Origin: Alcanivorax sp. DG881
Lineage (GTDB): Bacteria > Pseudomonadota > Gammaproteobacteria > Pseudomonadales > Alcanivoracaceae
Assembly: GCF_000155615.1 (NCBI RefSeq)
Contig: NZ_DS989915.1
Span: 2,812,436-2,876,435 of the forward strand
Direction of reading: 5' to 3'
Length of the DNA: 64,000 bases
A program made the translations under genes and the position numbers. Shown here in pieces: positions 15,821 through 23,726 of the stretch (its first letter is position 1; the number at the start of each line of letters is the position of its first letter). The notes beneath the pieces were generated by a model. The model saw nothing but the letters and a program-made list of their open reading frames with translations, was not told the DNA's origin and did no database searches.

Positions 15821-16722
15821 CAGGCGACCCGGGGCTGACCCGAGCGGGATTGCAGCAGGCAACGATTGGCGCGCTCGATCAGGCTGTCCGCGCTGTCATG
15901 ATGGGAGACTGCCAGGCCGGTGTGCACCGTTACCCTGTGGGTTTCGCCGCGTCGTGTCTTGAAGGCAAAGTGGTCGGCAGCCTGTTTCAGTTCCCGGCCC
16001 AGGTTCTCGGCAATCAGGCGTTCGGTGGCGGGCAGGACGACGGCAAAACGGTCGCCAGCATAGCGACACAGCAGATCCTTCTGGCGCAGGTTCAGTACCA
16101 GCAACTCGCTCAGTTCACGCAACAGCCGGTCGCCGTCGGCGCTGCCAAGCAGGCGGCGACTGTGATCGAAGCAGTCCAGGTCAATCATGATCAGCGAAAC
16201 CGGCTGTTGCGTATGCTGCAGCTCCAGCGCCAGTTGCTCACGCAGGTAACGGGCATCGCTGAGCGGGGTCAGTGCATCGAAACTGCGGTGTTCACGGAAA
16301 ATGCGTTCGCGCTTGAGCAGCTGCCGGTTGATGGCCCGCTGTTCCCGGTGCCAGTGATAGATGCCCAGTGTCAGCAGGATCATGCCCAGCGGCATGGAGC
16401 CGGATTCCACCCAGTGGTCCCAGTGCACATGGGCGGGCAGCTGAATGAACTCGTCCAGCACGTCCTGCCAGTAGGAGAAAAAGATAAACGCCAGCCCACC
16501 ACTGAGCAGCCGGGTGACCCAGCCGGCGGGGCGGCTGTTGAAGATAAAGAAGGTCCACATCAGCGACAGCAGGGCCGCCCCGCCTTCTCCGGCAATATCC
16601 AGCCAGGCAATGTCCGCCGCCGGTTTTAGCGCGCCGACCGCCAGGTTCAGTATCAGTATGCACAGGCCGGTCGCCACGATGGCTGCGATGGACCAGCGGT
16701 GCAGTGCTGTCATGTTTCCCAC
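15820..16722 (-). CDS. Membrane protein with degenerate GGDEF domain
   Basis: About 300 residues. Four predicted membrane helices (about 13-31, 41-61, 71-86, 110-124) precede a diguanylate-cyclase-like domain. The active-site GGDEF is replaced by AGDRF (222-226) and the substrate-binding segment is LIMIDLDCFDHSRRLLGSAD, so cyclase activity is doubtful; it may be a c-di-GMP sensor or signalling partner. I start at the GTG at 16722, which has GGAGG six bases upstream; an ATG at 16764 is the alternative and lacks a ribosome site. It is coupled to the AraC regulator gene. Confidence 0.82.
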   Translation of the reverse strand: MGNMTALHRWSIAAIVATGLCILILNLAVGALKPAADIAWLDIAGEGGAALLSLMWTFFIFNSRPAGWVTRLLSGGLAFIFFSYWQDVLDEFIQLPAHVHWDHWVESGSMPLGMILLTLGIYHWHREQRAINRQLLKRERIFREHRSFDALTPLSDARYLREQLALELQHTQQPVSLIMIDLDCFDHSRRLLGSADGDRLLRELSELLVLNLRQKDLLCRYAGDRFAVVLPATERLIAENLGRELKQAADHFAFKTRRGETHRVTVHTGLAVSHHDSADSLIERANRCLLQSRSGQPRVA

Positions 16723-17118
16723 GAATAACCTCCATTGTTTGCGCAGGGTATATCTCGTTGTCATGTCAGGGTGATGACAGCTGCTCCAGGCGAGGGGGCG
16801 AGCCTGCCGTGAGCATCTTCCCGGCAAGAACCGCCACGCGATGGCAATGATCATGGCTCAGTGGCTTTTACACTTGAGGGGTCAAATCAGCTCACGGGTA
16901 TGGCATTTCCGGCGTTGAAAAAACGCGGCGGCGGCCGGCGGGTCAGGGTTTTGCAGGTTTCCATGGATTCGGGGTGGGGTGCGATAGGATCACTCGTGAC
17001 TCGGGATGTCCGTAAGTTATTGATTTGAAATGGCTGTAACGATAGCGCGTCACCGAACTGACATATTTCCCGCCTACGGTGCCCGGCACACGACATCACC
17101 GTTACAGGGGGAATCTCC
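16723..17118. other. 396-bp intergenic region between divergent genes
   Basis: No open frame here looks real. The region carries the start regions of the GGDEF-like gene and of the TonB-dependent receptor. It contains a GC-rich stretch around 16920-16945 and the weak Pho-box-like repeat at 17047-17064. No other structure stands out. Confidence 0.6.
17047..17064 (+). promoter_or_regulatory. Weak candidate Pho box before the receptor
   Basis: GCGTCAC-CGAA-CTGACAT compares with the PhoB half-site CTGTCAY at 5 of 7 and 6 of 7 positions, with the correct 11-bp period. A further CTGTAAC lies at 17034 but is out of register by 2 bp. The distance to the GTG start (about 55 bp) suits a PhoB-dependent promoter, yet no good -10 follows. 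Confidence 0.4.
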
Positions 17119-19599
17119 GTGGCTACACCCACTTTCCGATATCGCACGCTGGCGTTGGCCATCGGCCTGCTGTGCGGTTCCGTTCAGGCAGAAGAGGCGC
17201 AGACCGTACAGGGCAGCACCGAACACGTTACCGTGATTGGCCAGGCCGCCAGTCTCGACAAGTCACTGAAGGAAAAGCGCCGTTCCGACAGTATTTCCGA
17301 TGTGGTCTCCGCCGATGGCGTGGCCCAGTTGCCGGATGCCAACGCCGCTGAGGCGCTGCAGCGTATGCCGGGGGTGACCGTCGAGCGGGATCAGGGGGAA
17401 GGGCGTTATGTCACCGTGCGTGGCCTGGGCGCCGGTCTGAACGCGGTGTCCATCAACGGCTCCCTGCTGCCGTCTCCGGAAGGGGACACTCGCGCCGTGG
17501 CCATGGATGTGCTGCCGTCCGAACTGATCCAGTCCATGTCGGTGGTTAAGACCCTGACCCCGGACATGGATGCCAATTCCCTGGGCGGCACCATCGAAGT
17601 GCGCAGCCTGTCCGCGTTCGATCATGACGGCCCGTTCAATACTTTCTCAGCCAGTGGTAGCCATGACGACAACACCGGAGAGATCAGTCCGAAACTATCC
17701 GGGGCCCTGTCACGAAAATTCAGCCTGGGTGACGGCACTGACAACTTTGGCGTGGCGCTGGCGGCCAGCTGGGAAGATCGGGATTTCGGTTCCGACAATG
17801 TGGAAACCGATGGCGGCTGGGACGACATCCGCGCCGGCACTCTGGAAGAAGTGCTGATGCGCAAGGCAGAGCTGAACCGCAAGCGTCAGGCGCTGGGCCT
17901 GAACTTCGACTTCAAGCCGGATGACATGACCTCCTTCTATCTGCGGACGCTTTATTCCAGCTTCGAAGACACGGAAAACGGCAACAATTCCCTGGTCGCC
18001 TTCGACCCGGTTGTCGGTGTGGGCGAAGACGGCATGGGCGAGGCGGAACTGGAATTCAAGAACCGCACCGAAACCCAGGAAATTCACTCCGTGGTACTGG
18101 GTGGCGAAAAACTGCTGGAGACCTGGACCCTCAACGGCCAGATCGGCTACAGCCATGCCTTTCAGGATACGCCCAACGAGGTGGAAGCCCTGTTCGTCGG
18201 TGGCCCTTTCAATGGCGCCTTCCACGACACCCGCAAGCCGATCCCGGCCATGGAGGCGGCGTACTACGATGCCAGCTCCTACGAAATGGACGAGCTGAAG
18301 CGCGAAGATCAACTGACCACGGATACCGAGGTCAATCTCAAGCTCGACTTCGCTCGTGACTACGTTCTGTCCGGTCATCCGTCACAACTCAAGTTCGGTA
18401 CCAAGCTGAGCCGCCGCGAGAAAGACAATGATGTGGAGGTGGTGGAGTTCGATACCGGGGATCTGGCCAGCACCAGCCTGGAAGATTACCAGACCGAAGT
18501 GGATTACGGCCTGGCGCCGTTCGGCCCCGGCGCCAGCAACAGTGCGATCCGGGGAGCCCTGGCAGGCCTCAACGGCGAACGCAACGAGGTCGATTCCCGC
18601 CTGGAAGATTTTGAAATGCGCGAGGACGTGAATGCGCTTTACGTGATGAACAGTATCGATATCGGCGACTGGCACCTGTTGGCAGGTTTGCGCTACGAAG
18701 GCACGTCCTTCGAGGCCGACGGGGTGCGCTACGACGATGCCAGCGGCGAGTGGAGCCCCAACCGCAGCGACAAGCAGGACGACCATGTGCTGCCCGGGCT
18801 GCACGCCAACTACCGGCTGGACAGCGATACCCTGGTGCGTGCGGCGTTCACCCAAAGTGTGGTGCGGCCTTCCTTCGAGCAACTGGCGCCCTATGTCTAT
18901 CTTGAAGACGATGGCGGCGACCTGAAGGCGGAGTTTGGCAACCCGGAACTGGACCCGTTGAAATCCAGCAACCTGGATCTGGGCATCGAGCGTTATGTGG
19001 GCCGTGTCGGCCTGATGTCCGCCTATGTGTTCTACAAGGACATCAAGAACTACACCTATGCTACCGACCTGTCCGGCACCGGAGACTGGGCCGCCTATGA
19101 CGAAGCTGCCACCTTTGCCAATGGCGACGAGGCCAGCATCTATGGTCTGGAACTGGCTTTCTCCCGCAAGTTTGGGCACTTCCTCACCGGCGCCAACCTG
19201 ACCCTGAGTGACTCCGAAGCCAAGGTCGACGGCTATGACGGTGGCAACTACCTGAGCCGCGACATCGAGCTGCCATTGCACTCCGAGACGGTGGCTAATC
19301 TGACTGTCGGCTGGGAGAACGAGCGTGTCAGCCTGCGCCTGGCGGGGAACTACAAATCCGGTTACCTGGAAGAGATCAGCTCGCTGGATGCGCCGCAGGA
19401 AGATCGCTACGTCGATGACTCCCTGTATCTGGACTTCAGCGCCAGGTACTACATGACCGACCAGCTGCAAGTGAACGTCGAGGCCCTCAACCTCACCGAC
19501 GAGGTCTACTACGCCTACATCGGCAAAGAGCGGTTCAACGCGCAATACGAAGAGTATGGCCCGACCTACAAGCTGGGCCTGACCTGGACCGGACTCTGA
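17119..19599 (+). CDS. TonB-dependent receptor, probably for phytate/organophosphate
   Basis: Outer-membrane transporter of 826 residues of the TIGR01782 type. A signal peptide (LALAIGLLCGSVQA) is followed by the plug (QLPDANAAEALQRMPGVTVE, RYVTVRGLG, then SLGGTIEVRSLSAF) and a large barrel ending YKLGLTWTGL. The start is a GTG at 17119 behind GGGGGA. The next gene is a phytase lipoprotein, followed by its own TolQR/TonB set and a PhoX phosphatase, so phytate or a breakdown product is the likely cargo. That is inference from context; the barrel itself does not show the ligand. A terminator separates it from the phytase. Confidence 0.88.
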   Translation: MATPTFRYRTLALAIGLLCGSVQAEEAQTVQGSTEHVTVIGQAASLDKSLKEKRRSDSISDVVSADGVAQLPDANAAEALQRMPGVTVERDQGEGRYVTVRGLGAGLNAVSINGSLLPSPEGDTRAVAMDVLPSELIQSMSVVKTLTPDMDANSLGGTIEVRSLSAFDHDGPFNTFSASGSHDDNTGEISPKLSGALSRKFSLGDGTDNFGVALAASWEDRDFGSDNVETDGGWDDIRAGTLEEVLMRKAELNRKRQALGLNFDFKPDDMTSFYLRTLYSSFEDTENGNNSLVAFDPVVGVGEDGMGEAELEFKNRTETQEIHSVVLGGEKLLETWTLNGQIGYSHAFQDTPNEVEALFVGGPFNGAFHDTRKPIPAMEAAYYDASSYEMDELKREDQLTTDTEVNLKLDFARDYVLSGHPSQLKFGTKLSRREKDNDVEVVEFDTGDLASTSLEDYQTEVDYGLAPFGPGASNSAIRGALAGLNGERNEVDSRLEDFEMREDVNALYVMNSIDIGDWHLLAGLRYEGTSFEADGVRYDDASGEWSPNRSDKQDDHVLPGLHANYRLDSDTLVRAAFTQSVVRPSFEQLAPYVYLEDDGGDLKAEFGNPELDPLKSSNLDLGIERYVGRVGLMSAYVFYKDIKNYTYATDLSGTGDWAAYDEAATFANGDEASIYGLELAFSRKFGHFLTGANLTLSDSEAKVDGYDGGNYLSRDIELPLHSETVANLTVGWENERVSLRLAGNYKSGYLEEISSLDAPQEDRYVDDSLYLDFSARYYMTDQLQVNVEALNLTDEVYYAYIGKERFNAQYEEYGPTYKLGLTWTGL

Positions 19600-19621
19600 T
19601 CGGATAGCGAATTTTCAGGCA

Positions 19622-19662
19622 CCTCTTCCCGCACACGAGAAGGGCGGGAAGGGGCGTTTTTT
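19622..19662 (+). terminator. Terminator/attenuator between receptor and phytase
   Basis: CTTCCCGC pairs with GCGGGAAG, extended by outer C/G pairs, and TTTTTT follows (19657-19662). It lies about 25 bp after the receptor stop and 25 bp before the phytase ATG. Partial read-through would set a lower level for the phytase. Confidence 0.75.
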
Positions 19663-19686
19663 AACCTTGTTTTGAGAGAGTTTTCT

Positions 19687-21642
19687 ATGTCGATGCTCAA
19701 GCCGCATGTTTGCTGTGCCGCCTTGTTGATGCTGGCCGTGTTGCCCCTGTCGGGCTGCGGCGATAAGGCGGAACAATCCGCCCAGAAGAAAAACCACGCG
19801 CAAAGCGATGTGCTGATCGAACCTGTGACGCTGGAGGAAAACATCACCGCGGAGGCGGCCCAGTGGTTGCCATCCCTGTCGTTCCTGCCCACCGCCGAAA
19901 TGCTGGTTAGCGATGAAATGAACGGGCTGTTCCTGCTGGACGATAACGGCAAGACGCTGGCGCACCTGCCCGGCGGGTTCGGTGCGCTGGATCATCGCAG
20001 TGACGAGCAGGGGCTGCTGGTGGCGCTGGTGGATGAAAATCGTCAACAGGCCCTGCTGGCTCGCCTGAACGGCGACAACCTTAATTGGGAAAAGCGCCAT
20101 CTGCCGCAGCCTGATTTCAAGATAGACGGGCTCTGTCTGCACCGCGATGCCCGCCACAATGACTTCTTGTTCGTGGTGGGCGAGGAAGGTCTGGGTGAGC
20201 AATGGCTGGTGGCCGAAAATGGCCGGATTCTCAAGACGCCCAACAAGGTTCGCAACCTGAGCCTGCCGCCGCAAAGTGAATATTGTCAGGTGGACGATGG
20301 CGTTGAGCGTCTCTATGTGAACGAGGAAAGCGTCGGGCTGTGGGCCTACCCGGCGCACCCGGAAGCGGACCTCAGCCGCGAACCGGTCAGTATCAAGGCG
20401 CCCTTCGGGGACATTGAGGGCGCAGCCGCCGCCATGGCGTTGTTGCCGGGCAGCGCTGTGCTGGCGCTGGATCCGAAAGCCGCCCGTCTGCATCGCTATT
20501 CGTACCGCGAGTCGGGCTGGCAGGCGCAGTCACCGCTGTCTCTGGCGGCGCTGGACGAACCGGAGCGGCTGGATGTGCGTCGCCAGGGTGACACGCTGGA
20601 ATTGTTGATCCGTGACGATGCCGGTTTGTCCCGGGCCACGCTGGACTGGCAGCCGGACAGCCTGGATGCCCCTGCCGTGTTGCCGCAGTTGTCGGCCGCG
20701 GTCCAAACCGATCCGGTGCCCAGCCTGGGCGATGCCGCCGATGACCCGGCCATCTGGGTTCACCCGCAAGATCCCGGCAAGAGCCGGGTACTGGGCACCG
20801 ACAAGCAGGGCGGTCTGGGCAGCTATGACCTGACCGGAAAACAGGTGCAATACCTGCCAGCGGGCCGCATGAACAATGTGGATGTGCGCAGCGGTTTTGC
20901 CCTGGGCGAGCGCACGGTGGATCTGGCAGCGGCCTCGAACCGGGATCGCAATAGCATCCAGTATTTCGCCATTGACCGTGACAGCGGCGAGCTCACCGAT
21001 CTTGGCGATAGTGCCACGCCGATGACGGAAATCTACGGTTTCTGCATGGCGAAGCAGGGAGAGGAAATTTATGCCATTGCCAACGACAAGGACGGCACCT
21101 TCATCCAGTACCGCCTGAGTGCCCCGCAGGGCGAGATGCAGGCCGAAGAGGTACGCCGCTTCAAGGTGGACAGCCAGCCGGAAGGCTGTGTGGCTGACGA
21201 TGCCGCCGGGCGCTTGTTCGTGGGCGAGGAAAACGCGGCGGTGTGGGCCTTGCCCCTGAACCCTGCCGAGGACACCACACTGACGGAAGTCATCACGGTG
21301 GAAGCGCCGTTGATCGAAGCGGATATCGAAGGTATTGCGATCTGGCGTCGCGGTGAGCGGAGCTATCTGGTGATTTCCAGCCAGGGCAACAATTCCTATG
21401 TGGTCACCGACGCCACACCGCCCTACACGGTGCGGGGCGCTTTCCGTATCGGCCTCAACGCGCAGCGCGGCATTGATGGCGCTTCGGAAACCGATGGCCT
21501 GGAAGTGAGTGCTGCCAATCTCGGTGGTGCCTATGCAGAGGGGTTGCTGGTGGTGCAGGACGGCCGCAAGCGCATGCCCGAAGGCAACCAGAACTACAAG
21601 TACGTGCCGTGGGGCGCGGTGCAAGAGGCGTTAGGCCTCTAA
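19687..21642 (+). CDS. Beta-propeller phytase, lipoprotein, tandem-domain
   Basis: Hydrolyses phytate (inositol hexakisphosphate) with calcium, outside the cytoplasm. The lipobox LSGC (cysteine near residue 22) anchors it to a membrane. The C-terminal half has the catalytic BPP signature: DDPAIWVHP, GRMNNVDVR, PEGCVADD, VGEENAAVWAL, DIEGIAIW and ASETDGLEVS. The N-terminal half (about 40-330) is a second, diverged propeller (KIDGLCLHRD, SEYCQVDDG, LYVNEESVGLWAY) that lacks most of the acidic calcium ligands. 651 residues is about twice a single-domain phytase. The ATG at 19687 follows GAGAG. Confidence 0.9.
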   Translation: MSMLKPHVCCAALLMLAVLPLSGCGDKAEQSAQKKNHAQSDVLIEPVTLEENITAEAAQWLPSLSFLPTAEMLVSDEMNGLFLLDDNGKTLAHLPGGFGALDHRSDEQGLLVALVDENRQQALLARLNGDNLNWEKRHLPQPDFKIDGLCLHRDARHNDFLFVVGEEGLGEQWLVAENGRILKTPNKVRNLSLPPQSEYCQVDDGVERLYVNEESVGLWAYPAHPEADLSREPVSIKAPFGDIEGAAAAMALLPGSAVLALDPKAARLHRYSYRESGWQAQSPLSLAALDEPERLDVRRQGDTLELLIRDDAGLSRATLDWQPDSLDAPAVLPQLSAAVQTDPVPSLGDAADDPAIWVHPQDPGKSRVLGTDKQGGLGSYDLTGKQVQYLPAGRMNNVDVRSGFALGERTVDLAAASNRDRNSIQYFAIDRDSGELTDLGDSATPMTEIYGFCMAKQGEEIYAIANDKDGTFIQYRLSAPQGEMQAEEVRRFKVDSQPEGCVADDAAGRLFVGEENAAVWALPLNPAEDTTLTEVITVEAPLIEADIEGIAIWRRGERSYLVISSQGNNSYVVTDATPPYTVRGAFRIGLNAQRGIDGASETDGLEVSAANLGGAYAEGLLVVQDGRKRMPEGNQNYKYVPWGAVQEALGL

Positions 21643-21681
21643 GCGTCGGAGCTCCGACGTCAGAGGTCCGATCGCGCAAGC

Positions 21682-21699
21682 ATGACATTTTTCTGACAT
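21682..21699 (+). promoter_or_regulatory. Candidate Pho box before tolQ-like gene
   Basis: ATGACAT-TTTT-CTGACAT has the 11-bp period and AT-rich 4-bp spacer of PhoB boxes. It matches the half-site at 5 and 6 of 7 positions, and equally well on the other strand. It ends 24 bp before the tolQ-like ATG, closer than usual, so its orientation and use are uncertain. Confidence 0.5.
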
Positions 21700-21723
21700 G
21701 GCAGTTTGATACAGGTATTCGAT

Positions 21724-22455
21724 ATGCATTCAACAATGAACGACATGACGATCTGGGGGCTGGTCAGCGACGCCAGTCTGGTGGTCCAGGCGGTCATGCT
21801 GGTGCTGATACTGGCGTCGGTGGGCAGCTGGTGCTTGATAGTGCTGCGCCATCTGGCCATGCGCCGGGGGGAAAAGCACCAGAAACAGTTCCTGGCCACG
21901 TTCCGTGGTGAAGACAATCTGGACTCCCTGGCGCAACTGCCCGTGCCCGGCCATCGCCAGGCCGCCCTGCAAACCCTGTTCAATGCCGGTTATGCCGAAT
22001 ACCAGTTGCTGCACGGCGACTGGGACGCCAGCCCGGCCTCGGTGCAGGAAGGGGTGGAGCGGGTCATGCAGGGGGTGATCTCGGAGCAGGAAGCGGACCT
22101 GGAAGCGGGGCTTTCCTTCCTCGCCACGGTGGGGTCGGTGAGCCCCTACATCGGTTTGTTCGGCACCGTCTGGGGGATCATGAATTCCTTTATCGGTTTG
22201 TCCCAGGTGCAGCAGGCCACCCTGTCCACGGTGGCTCCGGGCATCGCTGAGGCTCTGATCGCCACCGCCATCGGCCTGTTCGCCGCCATCCCCGCTGTTA
22301 TCGCCTACAACCGCCTGTCCGCTCGCGGCCAGCGGTTGATCGCCAGCAGCTACGCTTTCGGTACGGAACTGCAGCAACGCCTGCACCGGCTTCTGTACGG
22401 CAAGCGTAACGGCAGGCCACAGGAAGAGGGAGCGGGGCAGAGGAAAGCGTCATGA
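21724..22455 (+). CDS. TolQ/ExbB-family proton channel
   Basis: Inner-membrane subunit of a proton-driven motor that energises TonB. 243 residues with three membrane helices: about 13-35, then the conserved pair containing ATVGSVSPYIGLFGTVWGIM and APGIAEALIATAIGLFAAIP. These segments resemble TolQ more than ExbB. The downstream partners, however, are a TolR-like protein and a TonB, not TolA/TolB/Pal, so here it most likely serves TonB. A TTG at 21706 is possible, but the ATG at 21724 is preferred. The stop overlaps the next start by four bases. Confidence 0.9.
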   Translation: MHSTMNDMTIWGLVSDASLVVQAVMLVLILASVGSWCLIVLRHLAMRRGEKHQKQFLATFRGEDNLDSLAQLPVPGHRQAALQTLFNAGYAEYQLLHGDWDASPASVQEGVERVMQGVISEQEADLEAGLSFLATVGSVSPYIGLFGTVWGIMNSFIGLSQVQQATLSTVAPGIAEALIATAIGLFAAIPAVIAYNRLSARGQRLIASSYAFGTELQQRLHRLLYGKRNGRPQEEGAGQRKAS

Positions 22456-22895
22456 AGCCCCCAGCTCACAAGCATCCGCAAAAGGCCGAAATGAATGTGG
22501 TGCCCTACATCGACGTGATGCTGGTGTTGCTGGTGATCTTCATGGTCACCGCGCCCATGCTCACCCAGGGCGTGACGATCGAACTGCCCAAGGTGGAAGC
22601 GGAAGCGCTGCCCCAGGACCAGGAGCAGAAAATTCTCACCCTGTCGGTCAAGAACGATGGCAGCTTCTACTGGAATCTGGGCGACGACCTGGATATCCGT
22701 GGCGAGACCGGCAACGCCGCTGACGTGGATGCCATGGTCGATCAGGTTGGTGCCATCGTGACCAGCGAAGAGCGCGTGCAGGTGTATATCCGTGCCGATG
22801 AAGATGCGGTGTACAGCATGGTGGTGGCGGGCATGGCGGCCCTGCAAAAGGCGGGGGTGACCCAGCTCGGGCTGATTACCGAGGCGCCACAATGA
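22452..22895 (+). CDS. TolR/ExbD-family motor protein
   Basis: Partner of the TolQ-like channel; 147 residues. The single N-terminal membrane helix carries the proton-binding aspartate in MNVVPYIDVMLVLLVIFMVT (about residues 14-33). The periplasmic domain follows, with VYIRADEDAVYSMVVAGMAAL near the end. The segment after the helix (APMLTQGVTIELPK) is TolR-like. The gene overlaps both neighbours by four bases (ATGA), so the tolQ-, tolR- and tonB-like genes are translated as one unit. Confidence 0.92.
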   Translation: MKPPAHKHPQKAEMNVVPYIDVMLVLLVIFMVTAPMLTQGVTIELPKVEAEALPQDQEQKILTLSVKNDGSFYWNLGDDLDIRGETGNAADVDAMVDQVGAIVTSEERVQVYIRADEDAVYSMVVAGMAALQKAGVTQLGLITEAPQ

Positions 22896-23638
22896 CCGCT
22901 GCTGTTTATCATTTGCCGGATGATGTGTCGGTGCAGCGCCGTCAGCGCTGGCTGGCGGTGGGCCTCAGTGTCCTGCTGCACGGTTTGCTGGCGTTGTTTC
23001 TGTTGGGCAACCGGATGTCGACACCGCCGCCACCCCCGCAGATCCAGACCCTGGAAACCCGGCTGATCACCCTGCCGCCGCCGCCCGAGAAGGTGCCGCC
23101 CGCGCCTGCACCGGAACCGGTGGTGGAAAAACCGAAACCGAAGCCCGAACCAAAACCCGATCCGAAACCGAAAAAGGCGGATGTGGCCTGGGAGCGGCCC
23201 GAGCCGAAACCAAAGCCTGAACCCGACCCTGAGCCCGAACCGGAACCGGAACCGGTGTCGGAGCCGGAAACACCGCCACAGCCACAACAAAAAGTGGCCG
23301 AGACAGCGGCGGCGGAACCCGCGCGCCCGGCCTTTGTGCCGGAGCAGGTGGCGGCCAGTGATCTGCAGAGCAGCTACCGGCCATTAAGCAAGGCGCCACC
23401 GGATTATCCACGCCGGGCCCTGATGCGCGATGTAGAAGGCGATTGCACCGTGACTTACACAGTCAACAAGGCGGGCAAGGTGGAAGAGCTGGCGGTGGTG
23501 AAAGGGGACTGCCACCCCTTGTTCGAGAAACCCTCGCTGGCGGCGGCACGGCAGTTTCGTTACAGCCCGCACAAGATTGATGGCAAGGCGGTAGCGGTAA
23601 CCGGCGTGCGTAACACCTTTCATTACAAGCTGCGTTGA
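22892..23638 (+). CDS. tonB: TonB energy-transducing protein
   Basis: Links the inner-membrane motor to outer-membrane receptors. One N-terminal helix (LAVGLSVLLHGLLALFLLG, about 26-44) contains the essential His of the SHL-type motif (here LLHGLL). A long Pro-Glu/Pro-Lys region follows (about 50-135) and spans the periplasm. The C-terminal TonB domain begins about residue 165 (PPDYPRRALMRDVEGDCTV) and ends NTFHYKLR. 248 residues is normal. Its position with the TolQR-like pair, next to the receptor and phytase, suggests a dedicated unit. The heptamer array at 23650 follows. Confidence 0.93.
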   Translation: MTAAVYHLPDDVSVQRRQRWLAVGLSVLLHGLLALFLLGNRMSTPPPPPQIQTLETRLITLPPPPEKVPPAPAPEPVVEKPKPKPEPKPDPKPKKADVAWERPEPKPKPEPDPEPEPEPEPVSEPETPPQPQQKVAETAAAEPARPAFVPEQVAASDLQSSYRPLSKAPPDYPRRALMRDVEGDCTVTYTVNKAGKVEELAVVKGDCHPLFEKPSLAAARQFRYSPHKIDGKAVAVTGVRNTFHYKLR

Positions 23639-23649
23639 TAGCGAACACT

Positions 23650-23677
23650 GGCACGCAGCAGGCTTCACGCAACAGGG
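23650..23677 (+). repeat. Heptamer array, CACGC type
   Basis: GGCACGC, AGCAGGC, TTCACGC, AACAGGG: four consecutive 7-mers 11 bp behind the tonB stop. The order and units nearly repeat those after parE and after the DUF2058 gene. Confidence 0.7.
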
Positions 23678-23726
23678 CAAACAATGAGCAGCCGAAAAGC
23701 GTGCGGCATCTACATCAGGAACAACC

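Noticed and set aside
18382..19545. Long minus-strand frames opposite the TonB-dependent receptor and the phytase (also 20530-21624)
   Set aside because: Antisense shadows of GC-rich genes. No ribosome site or recognisable domain, and the plus-strand proteins are unmistakable.
21724..22895. A tol-pal operon
   Set aside because: TonB follows instead of tolA, and no tolB, pal or ybgF is present.
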